Below, one piece after another: positions 8,933-17,410 of a stretch of 44,067 nucleotides of DNA (positions are counted from its first letter, which is position 1; each line of letters starts with the position of its first letter). A program made the position numbers and the translations under genes. The DNA is taken from positions 1-44,067 of the forward strand of contig JAGRIU010000024.1 of assembly GCA_020443075.1 (NCBI GenBank), read 5' to 3'. The notes under the pieces are model-generated. The model worked only from the letters and a program-made list of their open reading frames with translations. It had not been told where the DNA came from and did not search any database. This DNA is from Alphaproteobacteria bacterium (GTDB lineage: Bacteria; Pseudomonadota; Alphaproteobacteria; Micavibrionales; Micavibrionaceae).

Positions 8933-9616
8933 TTACCCCGCCATCACCTCTTCGCGCGACCCGATATGCACTTCGCGGCCGGCGCCGGCTTTGTTCAAGT
9001 GATCATGGACATGATCGATCAGAATATCGTTATAGCCGTGGAAGAAGTGGTTTGCCCCCTCCAGCACACGGTAATCAATCGTAATCCCTTTTTGCTGGTA
9101 CAAACGCTCGACCAGCTCGGCCACGCTTTGCTCCTCGACCACATCATCGCGGCTGCCCTGCAGCATCAAACCCGACGTCGGGCACGGTGCCAGAAAGCTG
9201 AAATCCTCGGTATTGGCCGGAGGCGCAACGGAAATAAAGCCCTGAATCTCCGGACGGCGCATCAAAAGCTGCATACCGATCCATGCCCCGAACGAAAAGC
9301 CGCTGACCCAAACATAAGGCGCATTCGGATTAATCTCCTGCATCCAGTCCAAAGCCGCTGCCGCATCGCCCAGTTCGCCTTCACCGCGGTCAAAAATCCC
9401 TTGCGAACGCCCCACACCGCGGAAATTAAACCGCAGACAGGAAAACCCGCGCGCTGTAAACGCCTGGAACATGTTATAGGTGATTTTATTGTTCATCGTA
9501 CCGCCGTGCTCGGGGCTAGGATGCAAAATCAAAGCCAGCGGCGCGTTTTTAACTCTGGAATGGGAATACCGACCTTCAAGACGGCCCGCCGGGCCATTGA
9601 AAATAACTTCGGGCAT
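8933..9616 (-). CDS. Alpha/beta hydrolase
   Basis: This 227-residue serine hydrolase has the nucleophile elbow GFSFG (Ser108), an acid in GSRDDVV (Asp157/158) and a catalytic His in EGANHFFHG (His190). LILHPSPEHGGTMNN and LRFNFRGVGRSQG are typical of the small cytosolic family found throughout Alphaproteobacteria, often beside cysteine desulfurase genes as here. There is no signal peptide. The substrate is unknown. The ATG has GAAGGA 8 nt upstream. It is transcribed divergently from the sulfur-transfer cluster. Confidence 0.9.
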   Translation of the reverse strand: MPEVIFNGPAGRLEGRYSHSRVKNAPLALILHPSPEHGGTMNNKITYNMFQAFTARGFSCLRFNFRGVGRSQGIFDRGEGELGDAAAALDWMQEINPNAPYVWVSGFSFGAWIGMQLLMRRPEIQGFISVAPPANTEDFSFLAPCPTSGLMLQGSRDDVVEEQSVAELVERLYQQKGITIDYRVLEGANHFFHGYNDILIDHVHDHLNKAGAGREVHIGSREEVMAG

Positions 9617-9784
9617 TAAGAATCCTTCTATCGTCTGATCTGGTGGCCTTGCTTTAAAAGCTGCAAAACCGTTATTTTAATTACAAGGATGCGCACAAAC
9701 TGCATGGTTTGACGCGAATCCCCCTCACGTTGGCCACAATCTATAGTCAAGTGAGGATGATATGTCTACAAAATAATTATAAGC

Positions 9785-9812
9785 TCTTGATTTAGCTTGT
9801 GGAAAATATACT
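9785..9812 (+). promoter_or_regulatory. Candidate promoter for cysteine desulfurase (leaderless)
   Basis: TATACT at 9807-9812 is a near-consensus -10, with TCTTGA at 9785-9790 as a moderate -35 (16-nt spacer). The predicted start of transcription falls at about 9818-9820, on the ATG of the next gene, and no ribosome site is visible. Confidence 0.5.
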
Positions 9813-9819
9813 CTCAACC

Positions 9820-10998
9820 ATGATGAAGACACAAATTTACCTCGATTATAACGCCACCGCCCCCCTGCGCCCCGAAGCCGCAGAGGCCATGCGCAAAGCG
9901 CTCGAAAAGCCGCATAACGCTTCATCCGTGCATGCTTTCGGCCGCGAGGGCCGCAAAATGATCGAAACCGCGCGCGAACACATCTCCGCCCTCATCAAGA
10001 TCGCGCCCGCTCAAATTATCTTCAGCTCCGGCGCCACCGAAAGCAATAACACCCTCATCCACCACTTCAAGGATCAACGCGTCCTTTATAGCGCCGTCGA
10101 GCACCCTTCCGTGACGCAGGCCATCCAACATTTTGCGCAGAATCATGACCCGATCCCGGTGGATCAAAATGGGGTCATTGACCTGAGCATCCTCGAGTCA
10201 CTCTTGAAACACCAGCCCACCGCTCTTGTCTCGGTTATGGCCGTCAATAACGAAACCGGCGTCATCCAGCCCGTAAAAGAAGCCGCAGCGCTCGCCCACA
10301 AACATGGCGCGCTCTTTCACTGCGATGCGGTGCAGGCCGCCGGACGCATCCCGCTCGACATGGAGGAACTGGGCATCGACTTCCTGACCCTGTCCAGCCA
10401 TAAAATCGGTGGCCCGCAAGGTGCCGGAGCCCTAGCATTCAGGCTCTGCGGCCAAACGCCAATCCTGCTTCACGGCGGCGGACAGGAAAAATACGCCCGC
10501 CCGGGTACGGAAAACGTTGCCGCCATCGCCGGTTTTGGTGCAGCTGCGCAAGTCATCAGCCAAGCCCCCCCTGCATTCACAAATACACCATCCTTGAGCG
10601 AACCATCCATAAATGAACCACCCCCATACAAACCACCCCTGAAGAAACCAGAAGAACTCCAATCCTTCCTGGAAATTGGATTATGTAAAATAAATAACGA
10701 TATTGTCATCCACGGACAAGCCGCCCCGCGCGTCGCCAACACCACCAGCTTCGCCCTACCCGGCACATCAGCCGAAACCCTGCTCATGGCGCTGGATCTC
10801 GAAGGAATCGCCGTGTCCAACGGCTCGGCCTGCTCATCCGGCACCACAAAAACCAGCCCCGTTCTACGCGCCATGAACGTCGATGAAGCTCTGGCCAAAG
10901 CCACAATCCGCATCTCCACGGGCTGGGCGACAACCAAAGAAGAGATTGACGCCTTCCTGCAAATCTGGACAAAAGTCACTCAGCGCCTAAAAATTTAA
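9820..10998 (+). CDS. Cysteine desulfurase (NifS/IscS type)
   Basis: This 392-residue class V aminotransferase-fold enzyme removes sulfur from cysteine as an enzyme-bound persulfide. It shows IYLDYNATAP, SSGATESNN, the PLP lysine in SSHKIGGPQGAG (K195) and the persulfide Cys in SNGSACSSGT (C338). An unusual proline-rich stretch (about residues 256-281) encoded by a 15-bp tandem repeat is inserted before the EELQSFLEIGL helix. I chose the ATG at 9820 over a GTG at 9799 because the -10 box lies between them. With the following ferredoxin and mnmA it forms a plausible sulfur-supply operon for tRNA thiolation and Fe-S assembly. Confidence 0.96.
   Translation: MMKTQIYLDYNATAPLRPEAAEAMRKALEKPHNASSVHAFGREGRKMIETAREHISALIKIAPAQIIFSSGATESNNTLIHHFKDQRVLYSAVEHPSVTQAIQHFAQNHDPIPVDQNGVIDLSILESLLKHQPTALVSVMAVNNETGVIQPVKEAAALAHKHGALFHCDAVQAAGRIPLDMEELGIDFLTLSSHKIGGPQGAGALAFRLCGQTPILLHGGGQEKYARPGTENVAAIAGFGAAAQVISQAPPAFTNTPSLSEPSINEPPPYKPPLKKPEELQSFLEIGLCKINNDIVIHGQAAPRVANTTSFALPGTSAETLLMALDLEGIAVSNGSACSSGTTKTSPVLRAMNVDEALAKATIRISTGWATTKEEIDAFLQIWTKVTQRLKI
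10585..10659 (+). repeat. 15-bp tandem repeat inside cysteine desulfurase
   Basis: Five degenerate 15-bp units code for TPSLS, EPSIN, EPPPY, KPPLK and KPEEL. Every unit has Pro at position 2 (ACA/GAA/AAA then CCA), and units 2 to 4 are the most alike (GAACCATCC, GAACCACCC, AAACCACCC). The period keeps the frame. Related enzymes normally have a short linker at this point, so this looks like local repeat expansion. Confidence 0.7.
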
Positions 10999-11009
10999 AC
11001 GGAACCCTC

Positions 11010-11348
11010 ATGCCCAAAATCACTTTTCTACACAAAAACGGATCACAGCAAACCATTGACGCACCGGAAAACTGGTCAATCATGCAGGTTGCGCTCGATC
11101 ACGAGGTCAAAGGCATCACAGGCACCTGCGGCGGCTCTATGGCGTGTGCCACCTGCCATATTTACATCCATCCGGACTGGGCCGCGCGCATCGAAGCCGC
11201 CGGAAACGAAAAAACCGAGGAAGAAGAAGACATCCTCGACAGCGCCTTCGATATTCGCAAAACATCACGTCTGGGCTGCCAGATCCAGCTCACAAATGAC
11301 CTCGACGGCCTGATCGTTGCCCTGCCGGGTACAAAAACGGAGTGGTAA
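11010..11348 (+). CDS. 2Fe-2S ferredoxin (Isc/adrenodoxin type)
   Basis: This 112-residue plant/adrenodoxin-fold ferredoxin has cluster ligands C40, C46 and C49 in GTCGGSMACATCH and C90 in SRLGCQI, the spacing of Isc-type Fdx. The acidic EKTEEEEDILDSAFD helix is the usual partner-docking surface. It starts 11 nt after the cysteine desulfurase stop, so it is almost certainly co-transcribed. In Isc systems such ferredoxins supply electrons for cluster assembly on the desulfurase-scaffold complex. No scaffold gene (iscU) is in this window. Confidence 0.94.
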   Translation: MPKITFLHKNGSQQTIDAPENWSIMQVALDHEVKGITGTCGGSMACATCHIYIHPDWAARIEAAGNEKTEEEEDILDSAFDIRKTSRLGCQIQLTNDLDGLIVALPGTKTEW

Positions 11349-11372
11349 ACCCCTGCCTGACACAGGATGAAC

Positions 11373-11401
11373 TTGCGTTAAAGCCCCAAAAACCCTATAG
11401 T
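11373..11401 (+). promoter_or_regulatory. Sigma70-type promoter for mnmA
   Basis: TTGCGT (11373-11378), a 17-nt spacer and TATAGT (11396-11401) form a good promoter. Transcription would start near 11408, only about 4 nt before the mnmA ATG, which lacks a ribosome site. The mRNA is probably leaderless. Confidence 0.65.
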
Positions 11402-11411
11402 CCGCCCCGTT

Positions 11412-12539
11412 ATGAACTCACTTGGAATTGATAAAGACCCGGCCCAAACGCGCGTCGTTGTCGCCATGTCCGGCGGCGTCGACAGCTCTGTGACGGCGGC
11501 GCTCCTGCACGAACAAGGCTATGACGTGGTCGGTATCACGCTTCAACTCTATGATCAAGGCGCGTCCACAGCCAAATCCAAAACCTGCTGCGCCGGACAA
11601 GATATTTATGACGCCAAAAAAGTCGCCGATGAGCGCGGCTTTCCCCATTACGTCCTCAATTACGAAAGCAACTTCCGCGAAAGCGTCATCGAAGATTTTG
11701 CCGACAGCTACATGCGCGGAGAAACGCCCATCCCTTGCGTTAAATGCAACCAAAGCGTCAAATTCGAAGACCTCCTGAAAACCGCACGCGATCTGGGCGC
11801 CGATTGCATGGCCACCGGCCATTACATCAAACGCGATACGGACAAAGATGGCCGCGCCGCGCTCTACCGCGCACACGATCACGGCAAAGACCAGAGCTAT
11901 TTCCTTTTTGCCACAACGCAAGAACAACTCGATTTCCTGCGCTTTCCCTTGGGCGGCTGGGACAAAGCCCGCACCCGCGATGAAGCAAAGCGTTTGGGCC
12001 TCATCACCGCTGACAAGCCGGATTCTCAGGATATCTGCTTCGTTCCCGACGGCGATTACGCCAAAATCGTCCGCCGCATCCGCCCCGAAGCCGAAAAACC
12101 CGGCGACATCGTCCATATCGACGGGCGTACTGTCGGAAAACACAAAGGCATCATCCATTACACAATCGGCCAGCGCAAAGGGCTGGGCATCGGCGGCGGC
12201 ATCTCGGAAAATAACGCCCCGCTCTACGTCATTGCCATTGATCCTGAAAACGCCCACGTCGTTGTCGGCCCCAAAGAAGCTCTGGCAAAAAAGACCATCC
12301 TGATCAAAGACTGCAACTGGCTGTTTGATACACAAACAGCGCCCCCAAACCGCCCCGTCCGCGTCAAATTCCGCTCGGTCATGCAGCCCATAGAAGCCGC
12401 TTTATCACTGGATAAAGACCAAAACACCGCCCAAATTACACTCGCGCAAGCCCAATACGGCATCGCCGCCGGACAAGCCGCCGTTTGCTACGACGAAGAC
12501 CGCATCTTAGGCGGCGGCTGGATCATCGGCGCACAATAA
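11412..12539 (+). CDS. mnmA: tRNA-specific 2-thiouridylase MnmA
   Basis: This 375-residue enzyme makes s2U34 in tRNA-Lys, -Glu and -Gln using sulfur passed from a cysteine desulfurase. The ATP-binding PP-loop is SGGVDSS (20-26). The nucleophile is C112 in PCVKCNQSVKF and the persulfide-bearing partner is C209 in SQDICFVPDGDY. GHYIKRD, GKDQSYFLF and IGQRKGLGI mark the remaining conserved blocks, and the C-terminal beta-barrel (about 295-375) is present. A promoter sits directly upstream, so it can be expressed apart from the ferredoxin, 63 nt away. Confidence 0.98.
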   Translation: MNSLGIDKDPAQTRVVVAMSGGVDSSVTAALLHEQGYDVVGITLQLYDQGASTAKSKTCCAGQDIYDAKKVADERGFPHYVLNYESNFRESVIEDFADSYMRGETPIPCVKCNQSVKFEDLLKTARDLGADCMATGHYIKRDTDKDGRAALYRAHDHGKDQSYFLFATTQEQLDFLRFPLGGWDKARTRDEAKRLGLITADKPDSQDICFVPDGDYAKIVRRIRPEAEKPGDIVHIDGRTVGKHKGIIHYTIGQRKGLGIGGGISENNAPLYVIAIDPENAHVVVGPKEALAKKTILIKDCNWLFDTQTAPPNRPVRVKFRSVMQPIEAALSLDKDQNTAQITLAQAQYGIAAGQAAVCYDEDRILGGGWIIGAQ

Positions 12540-12557
12540 GCGCAAATAGCTTAAAAA

Positions 12558-13184
12558 TTAGTCGTCCTTGCGGCCGGACGTATCCTTTTGCCCGCCCGAA
12601 CCTGACGGCGGCTGGCCGCTACGCCGCACATACGTCGAACCGCCCCCGCCGCCCAGACCCAACCCGATACCCGGCGCATGGGGAACAGGCGTGGCCTGCG
12701 GCGCGGCCTCAACAGCATGACGGCGCGCCAGATGCGGCGCGAAATGCAGACTAGACGGCACAGCATCACCCAAAATACACCCCATAGCCTCTTCATCCCC
12801 CAGATCTTCGCGGTGCAAAGGCTGACCTGTCTCACAAGCCTGGATAAAGTAGCGAAAAGCCTCTAAAGGATTAGCGGGCTGAGAAACCTGCTTGAGCTGC
12901 TCCCCGCGGTAGGGATCATCGGCAAACATAAACGGCACCTGATAAGCCTGAGCAATCTGCCCGTCTTTCACCGCCCCGATATGAACCTGCGAGACCCTAT
13001 CCAGCCGCTCGAAAAACGCCTCATCCACCGGAATATTAAGCTCCTCGTAATCCATATCGATATATTCAAGACTGACCAAGCCGCTTTGCGGATCGAACAA
13101 AATCCCCGCCACCTTTTTCACCAGATTGACGTTGGAAAGCAGACCAGCCTCGCCTGTAGGCGTAAAAAGAAGATCAATATTCAT
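12558..13184 (-). CDS. Hypothetical protein with Gly-rich C-terminus
   Basis: This 208-residue protein is not recognised. Residues 1-150 look folded (MNIDLLFTPTGEAGLLSNVN, LFDPQSGLVSLEYIDMDYEE, NIPVDEAFFERLDRVSQVHIG). The last ~45 residues are low in complexity (APGIGLGLGGGGGSTYVRR, then Ser/Gly/Lys/Asp) and probably disordered. There is no signal peptide or transmembrane segment. It converges on mnmA (18-nt gap) and is divergent from asnB. The start has only a weak ribosome site. Function unknown. Confidence 0.7.
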   Translation of the reverse strand: MNIDLLFTPTGEAGLLSNVNLVKKVAGILFDPQSGLVSLEYIDMDYEELNIPVDEAFFERLDRVSQVHIGAVKDGQIAQAYQVPFMFADDPYRGEQLKQVSQPANPLEAFRYFIQACETGQPLHREDLGDEEAMGCILGDAVPSSLHFAPHLARRHAVEAAPQATPVPHAPGIGLGLGGGGGSTYVRRSGQPPSGSGGQKDTSGRKDD

Positions 13185-13198
13185 AAATTACACGTTTC

Positions 13199-13228
13199 TT
13201 GCATCCTCAAAGGGTTATTTTTTATAGT
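13199..13228 (+). promoter_or_regulatory. Candidate promoter for asnB
   Basis: TTGCAT (13199-13204), an 18-nt spacer and TATAGT (13223-13228) form a sigma70-like promoter, giving a leader of roughly 65 nt before the asnB ATG. A second TATAAC downstream (about 13246) is less well paired. Confidence 0.5.
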
Positions 13229-13300
13229 CTTAAAAAAAACAGTGCTATAACATTCATTCTACCAGAATTAGACGCCGCAACAAGAAAAAAATATCGCTTT

Positions 13301-15238
13301 ATGTGTGGAATAACCGGATTTTACACCCCCAACAACCAGACCCCGCGCGCCGAAATGCATGCCATGGGCGCGGCCATGGCCAACAGCCTGACTCACCGCG
13401 GCCCTGACAGCGGCGCCGTCTGGCAAGAACCCGATCTGCCTTTGCTTTTAGCCCATCGCCGCTTGGCCATTTTAGACCTCTCCGCCGAAGGGGCTCAGCC
13501 CATGATCTCGGCATCAGGCCGCTACGTCATCACCTATAACGGAGAAATCTACAACTTCCAGACCCTCAAAAAAGACCTCGTGCGCCGCGGCATAACCTTC
13601 AAAGGCCGCAGCGACACCGAAGTCCTGCTGGCCGCGATCGAAGAATGGGGCCTTAACCAGACCTTACAAAAAATAAACGGCATGTTTGCCTTCGCGCTCT
13701 GGGACCGCAAGACCCGCCTGCTGCACTTTATCCGCGACCGTCTGGGCAAAAAGCCGCTTTATATCGGCTGGGCTGGCTCCACGCTGATTTTCGGCTCCGA
13801 GCTCAAAGCCCTTCACGCTCACAAAGACTTCGACGCCCGGATCAACCAATACGCACTGGCGCTCTTCCTGCGCTATGGCTATCTCCCAGCGCCCCACAGC
13901 ATTTATAAAAACATCTGGCAGCTCCCGCCCGGTCAGCGTTTAACATTGGAACTGCAAAGTCTGGAACCACGCAGTAATCTGCACGAAGACATGCAGCCCT
14001 ATTGGTCAGCGCCGGAAATCGCCGTGATGTCGAAATATCGGCCCAATATGCACTCCAAAGATTACATCATCGGCGAATTCGAAGCCCTGCTCATGCAATG
14101 CATCGAAGAGCGCATGATCTCCGACGTGCCCATCGGCGCGTTTCTATCCGGCGGCATCGACAGCACGATTGTCACCGCGCTGATGCAAAAAAAATCCGCT
14201 TTCCCGGTTAAAACCTATTCAATCGGCTTCCGTGAAAAAGGCTTTAACGAAGCCCATCACGCCAAAAAAATATCCAAATACCTTGAAACTGATCATCACG
14301 AATATTACTGCAGCCCCGAAGATGTCTTGAACGTCATTCCGAAACTGCCTGTCATCTACGACGAACCTTTCGCCGATGCTTCGGCCATCCCGACTTATCT
14401 GCTCAGCCGTTTTGCCCGCAAAGACGTAACCGTCGCGCTCTCGGGTGATGGCGGCGATGAAATGCTCGGCGGGTATACACGCCACACCACCGGCCCCAAA
14501 ATCTACAACATCACCCGCACCATTCCAAAGCCTCTCCGGCGCCTGATCGGCGGCGTAATCGGCAAAATCCCTGCCAGCGAATGGGAAAAACTCAATGTCA
14601 AAAAACCTCTGGCTGCGAAGCACATCCAAAAGGGCGCCGCCATCATGGCCTACGACGATGCCCAAACAATCTACGACCACCTCATCGGCGCCGCGAAGGA
14701 CATCCCCGTTCTGGATAAAACAACCCATCAGGCCAGCTGGTTCAATCAACTTGAGGGCCTCGGCATTGAAAAACTCTCCATGGCCGAAAAAATCATGCTC
14801 TGGGATACGATGGGCTATCTACCCGATGACATCCTGACCAAAGTCGACCGCGCCAGCATGGCAAACTCTCTCGAAGTCCGGGCCCCGCTTTTGGACCAGC
14901 GCATTGTCGAATATGTCTGGCGCCTACCGAATGATCTGAAAATCCACAAAAGCCAGGGCAAAATTCTGCTGCGCAAATTATTGAAACGACACGTACCGGA
15001 AAAATTATTCGACCGCCCGAAACAAGGCTTCACCCTGCCGCTTCAGCAATGGTTAAAAAATGAACTGCGCGATTGGGCCGAAGATCTTCTGGACGAAAAC
15101 ACGCTCAAAGCCCAAGGACATCTGGACGCAAAAATTGTGCACAAAATCTGGAAAGATCACCTCAAAGGCCGCCAGGATAACACCAATGCCCTATGGAATA
15201 TTTTAATGTTCCAGGCGTGGCTCAAACGCTGGCCATAA
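13301..15238 (+). CDS. asnB: Asparagine synthetase, glutamine-hydrolysing
   Basis: This 645-residue class II amidotransferase converts aspartate to asparagine with glutamine nitrogen and ATP. The start is fixed by MCGITGFY, which puts the nucleophile at Cys2. The N-terminal glutaminase domain (1 to about 215) has LTHRGPDSG, LLAHRRLAI, YNGEIYN and RSDTEVLL. The synthetase domain has PP-loop SGGIDST (283-289) and ALSGDGGDEMLGGY. An open frame extends 102 nt upstream but is not supported. The gene overlaps a GT4 glycosyltransferase; AsnB-like enzymes next to glycosyltransferases often serve polysaccharide clusters, so the acceptor could be a sugar-linked acid. Confidence 0.95.
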   Translation: MCGITGFYTPNNQTPRAEMHAMGAAMANSLTHRGPDSGAVWQEPDLPLLLAHRRLAILDLSAEGAQPMISASGRYVITYNGEIYNFQTLKKDLVRRGITFKGRSDTEVLLAAIEEWGLNQTLQKINGMFAFALWDRKTRLLHFIRDRLGKKPLYIGWAGSTLIFGSELKALHAHKDFDARINQYALALFLRYGYLPAPHSIYKNIWQLPPGQRLTLELQSLEPRSNLHEDMQPYWSAPEIAVMSKYRPNMHSKDYIIGEFEALLMQCIEERMISDVPIGAFLSGGIDSTIVTALMQKKSAFPVKTYSIGFREKGFNEAHHAKKISKYLETDHHEYYCSPEDVLNVIPKLPVIYDEPFADASAIPTYLLSRFARKDVTVALSGDGGDEMLGGYTRHTTGPKIYNITRTIPKPLRRLIGGVIGKIPASEWEKLNVKKPLAAKHIQKGAAIMAYDDAQTIYDHLIGAAKDIPVLDKTTHQASWFNQLEGLGIEKLSMAEKIMLWDTMGYLPDDILTKVDRASMANSLEVRAPLLDQRIVEYVWRLPNDLKIHKSQGKILLRKLLKRHVPEKLFDRPKQGFTLPLQQWLKNELRDWAEDLLDENTLKAQGHLDAKIVHKIWKDHLKGRQDNTNALWNILMFQAWLKRWP

Positions 15239-16413
15239 CACATGAAAAAACATTGAAACCGACCCAAAGCAAAAAACTGCTCTATATCCTCAATCATCTC
15301 GACTGGTCATGGCCCCAGCGCCTGCCGCTCTTTCTGGGCGCACAAAAACGCGGATTAGACGTAAGCATTGCCCTGCACGGCGCCGCCCAAAACGAGCTTT
15401 TAAAAAACAACAACCTGCGCGGATTAGATATAGCCCCCGCCATACAAAAAGCCGGGCTTAAAAATATGCTGCAAATCATCCGCTCGGCAGTAGAAATCAT
15501 CCAAACCGAAAAGCCGGATCTCATCCACACCATCACATTGAAATATGCCTTTCTGATCGGTCTGGCCGCGCGATTGGTTCGCCTCGAAACGGATCATGAA
15601 ATCCGCTGCATCTATACCATCGCCGGATTGGGCTACCTCTTCTCCGATGAGGGCCTGAAACCTAAAATATTGCGCCTAATCGTACGCCCGCTTCTCAAGC
15701 TGGCACTCGATGCACCCGGCACGCATCTGATCTTTCAAAACCCGGACGATAAAAACCACATGATCGATCAAGGATTCGCCCGCGCTGAAAACTGCCATTT
15801 GATTTACGGCTCCGGCGTCGATCTTAAGCGCTTCCCCGCCACGCCCCTCCCGAGCAACGAAACACCCGTGATCCTCATGCCCACGCGCCTGCTGCATCAA
15901 AAAGGCATCAGCATTTTCATCAAGGCTGCACGCCTGTTACACAAAAAAGGCGTAAACGCCCGCTTCCAACTGGCTGGCGGCCTCACCCACAACAATCCTT
16001 TGGCTATCACCCGCGAAGAACTGGACACAATGCTCATGGATAGCCCCGTTGAATGGCTCGGCAAAGTCGAGGACATGCCCGCGCTCTACCAAAACGTCAG
16101 CCTGATCTGCTATCCATCGTATTACCGCGAAGGCATTCCGCGCATCTTGCTCGAAGCCGCAGCCAGCGCACGCCCCGTTATCACCACCGATCATCCGGGC
16201 TGCCGCGAAGGCGTGCGCGAAGGCAAAAACGGCCTCCTGATCCCGATTAAGGATGCGCAAGCCTTGGCAAACGCCATCGAAGCACTCATAAACAATCCGC
16301 AAAAAATGGCAGAAATGGCTCTAGAAGCCCGCAAGCTCGCCGAAGACATCTTCGCGATGGATAAAATCGTCGAACAAACGCTAGACGTCTATGAAAGCGC
16401 TCAAAAAGTTTAA
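15193..16413 (+). CDS. Glycosyltransferase family 4 (GT-B)
   Basis: This protein of up to 406 residues has the GT4 C-terminal signature EGIPRILLEAAASARPVITT followed by DHPGCREGV, and ILMPTRLLHQKGISIFIKAA for the second Rossmann half. The N-terminal half has LLYILNHLDWSWPQRLP and the IYTIAGLGYLFSDEG segment seen in capsule/O-antigen transferases. The start is uncertain: the ATG at 15193 overlaps asnB by 46 nt, while a GTG (15217) or TTG (15253) would shorten the overlap or remove it, and the family fold begins near residue 28. It is co-directional with asnB. Its stop interlocks with the convergent DsbD-type gene. Confidence 0.88.
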   Translation: MEYFNVPGVAQTLAITHEKTLKPTQSKKLLYILNHLDWSWPQRLPLFLGAQKRGLDVSIALHGAAQNELLKNNNLRGLDIAPAIQKAGLKNMLQIIRSAVEIIQTEKPDLIHTITLKYAFLIGLAARLVRLETDHEIRCIYTIAGLGYLFSDEGLKPKILRLIVRPLLKLALDAPGTHLIFQNPDDKNHMIDQGFARAENCHLIYGSGVDLKRFPATPLPSNETPVILMPTRLLHQKGISIFIKAARLLHKKGVNARFQLAGGLTHNNPLAITREELDTMLMDSPVEWLGKVEDMPALYQNVSLICYPSYYREGIPRILLEAAASARPVITTDHPGCREGVREGKNGLLIPIKDAQALANAIEALINNPQKMAEMALEARKLAEDIFAMDKIVEQTLDVYESAQKV

Positions 16414-17246
16414 AAGTTAAAGGATTTTTCCACGCCTTCCCGCCCGTTACTTAAAGTGACAGACAAACGTTGCCCTTCCAAAAATCCTTGCAAGCTTTCC
16501 ACATCTTCGGGCTTGGCAATCACAATCATCGCCTTGTGCGCATCCGCCTCATCGACATTTATCTGCGGCAAAGCCGTAAAGGCGCGCTCTCCGGCATGGG
16601 CAAACACATCCACACCGTCAAACCCGTCCGTACTGCGTGCCGTAATCACCAGCGCATCCGGCCCCAAAACCACGGTCTGGATCCCCAAAGTCTCTGCATC
16701 ACCCTGCAAGGGAAGTCTGCTCTTGGCCAAATCCACCACGCGGCTTTCAACCGCTTGCCCGCCGTCTCCAGCCTCCAGATCAAGATCCATCTCCAGCGTT
16801 TGCGGGATGCATATTTCCTTACACACCATAATCTGCAACCGCCCGGCCAATGTCACAGGCGCGCCGGTTTCCTTAACCTCGACGCGGAAAGGAAAACGCA
16901 CATGCTCCTCATAACCGAACACCTGAAAACCGGCTTCTTCCTTGCGCTTTGGCAACGGCCAGAACATTTCGATCTGCTCTATATTTTCGGATTTTCCCCA
17001 ATCAAACACAGGAGCCAGCCCCGCATCCCCCGGCGCTTTCCAATAGCTGTGCCATCCCGGCCCCATCTCGACCTCGACCACGCCTTCAAACACCGGATGA
17101 TCGCCAACACTGTCCACGGCCGACAAAATCCGCCCGCGCGCCTGAGTATCGCCGCCCCAAGACGAAGTCTTGGCCTGAACAGGCCCACTCAAAAAGCATC
17201 CACCCAAAACCAATGCCAAAACACGTACAGACACCGAAGCACTCAT
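16410..17246 (-). CDS. Periplasmic DsbD N-terminal-domain-like protein
   Basis: This 278-residue precursor has a signal peptide (1-25, ending PVQA). The mature part resembles the N-terminal (alpha) domain of DsbD/ScsB: VFEGVVEVEMGPGWHSYWK, FPFRVEV and a redox pair in IMVCKEICIPQT (C142, C146). E. coli DsbD-alpha has its Cys pair further apart. The transmembrane and C-terminal thioredoxin domains of full DsbD are absent and no partner gene is next to it. It may accept electrons from a separate CcdA-like membrane protein. It overlaps the convergent glycosyltransferase by 4 nt. Confidence 0.8.
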   Translation of the reverse strand: MSASVSVRVLALVLGGCFLSGPVQAKTSSWGGDTQARGRILSAVDSVGDHPVFEGVVEVEMGPGWHSYWKAPGDAGLAPVFDWGKSENIEQIEMFWPLPKRKEEAGFQVFGYEEHVRFPFRVEVKETGAPVTLAGRLQIMVCKEICIPQTLEMDLDLEAGDGGQAVESRVVDLAKSRLPLQGDAETLGIQTVVLGPDALVITARSTDGFDGVDVFAHAGERAFTALPQINVDEADAHKAMIVIAKPEDVESLQGFLEGQRLSVTLSNGREGVEKSFNF

Positions 17247-17337
17247 AAAAACCCCCGTTTCATAAAACTACTCCCCTTATTCTATCAAAAACCCGCAAAA
17301 TCTAAAACGGCAAAGCAAACAAACCCGTATTTATCCG

Positions 17338-17366
17338 TTGCGCCCACCGGATTGTCCGGCTAGGGT
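17338..17366 (+). promoter_or_regulatory. Candidate gmk control region with inverted repeat
   Basis: TTGCGC (17338-17343) and TAGGGT (17361-17366) are spaced by 17 nt. The spacer holds a perfect inverted repeat CCGGA-TTG-TCCGG (17347-17359), which could be an operator. The promoter match is moderate and the operator role is speculative. Confidence 0.3.
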
Positions 17367-17410
17367 TTAATATAGGTTTTTAAAATACAATTTCAGCCCC
17401 TTAAGACAAT

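Noticed and set aside
9723..9756. Inverted repeat CCTCAC...GTGAGG upstream of cysteine desulfurase, considered as an IscR-type operator
   Set aside because: Only 6 bp per arm with a 22-nt gap and no match to a known IscR/Rrf2 site; could be chance.
11418..12335. A 305-codon frame antisense to mnmA
   Set aside because: mnmA has all catalytic motifs in the other direction; the antisense product has no recognisable domain or ribosome site.
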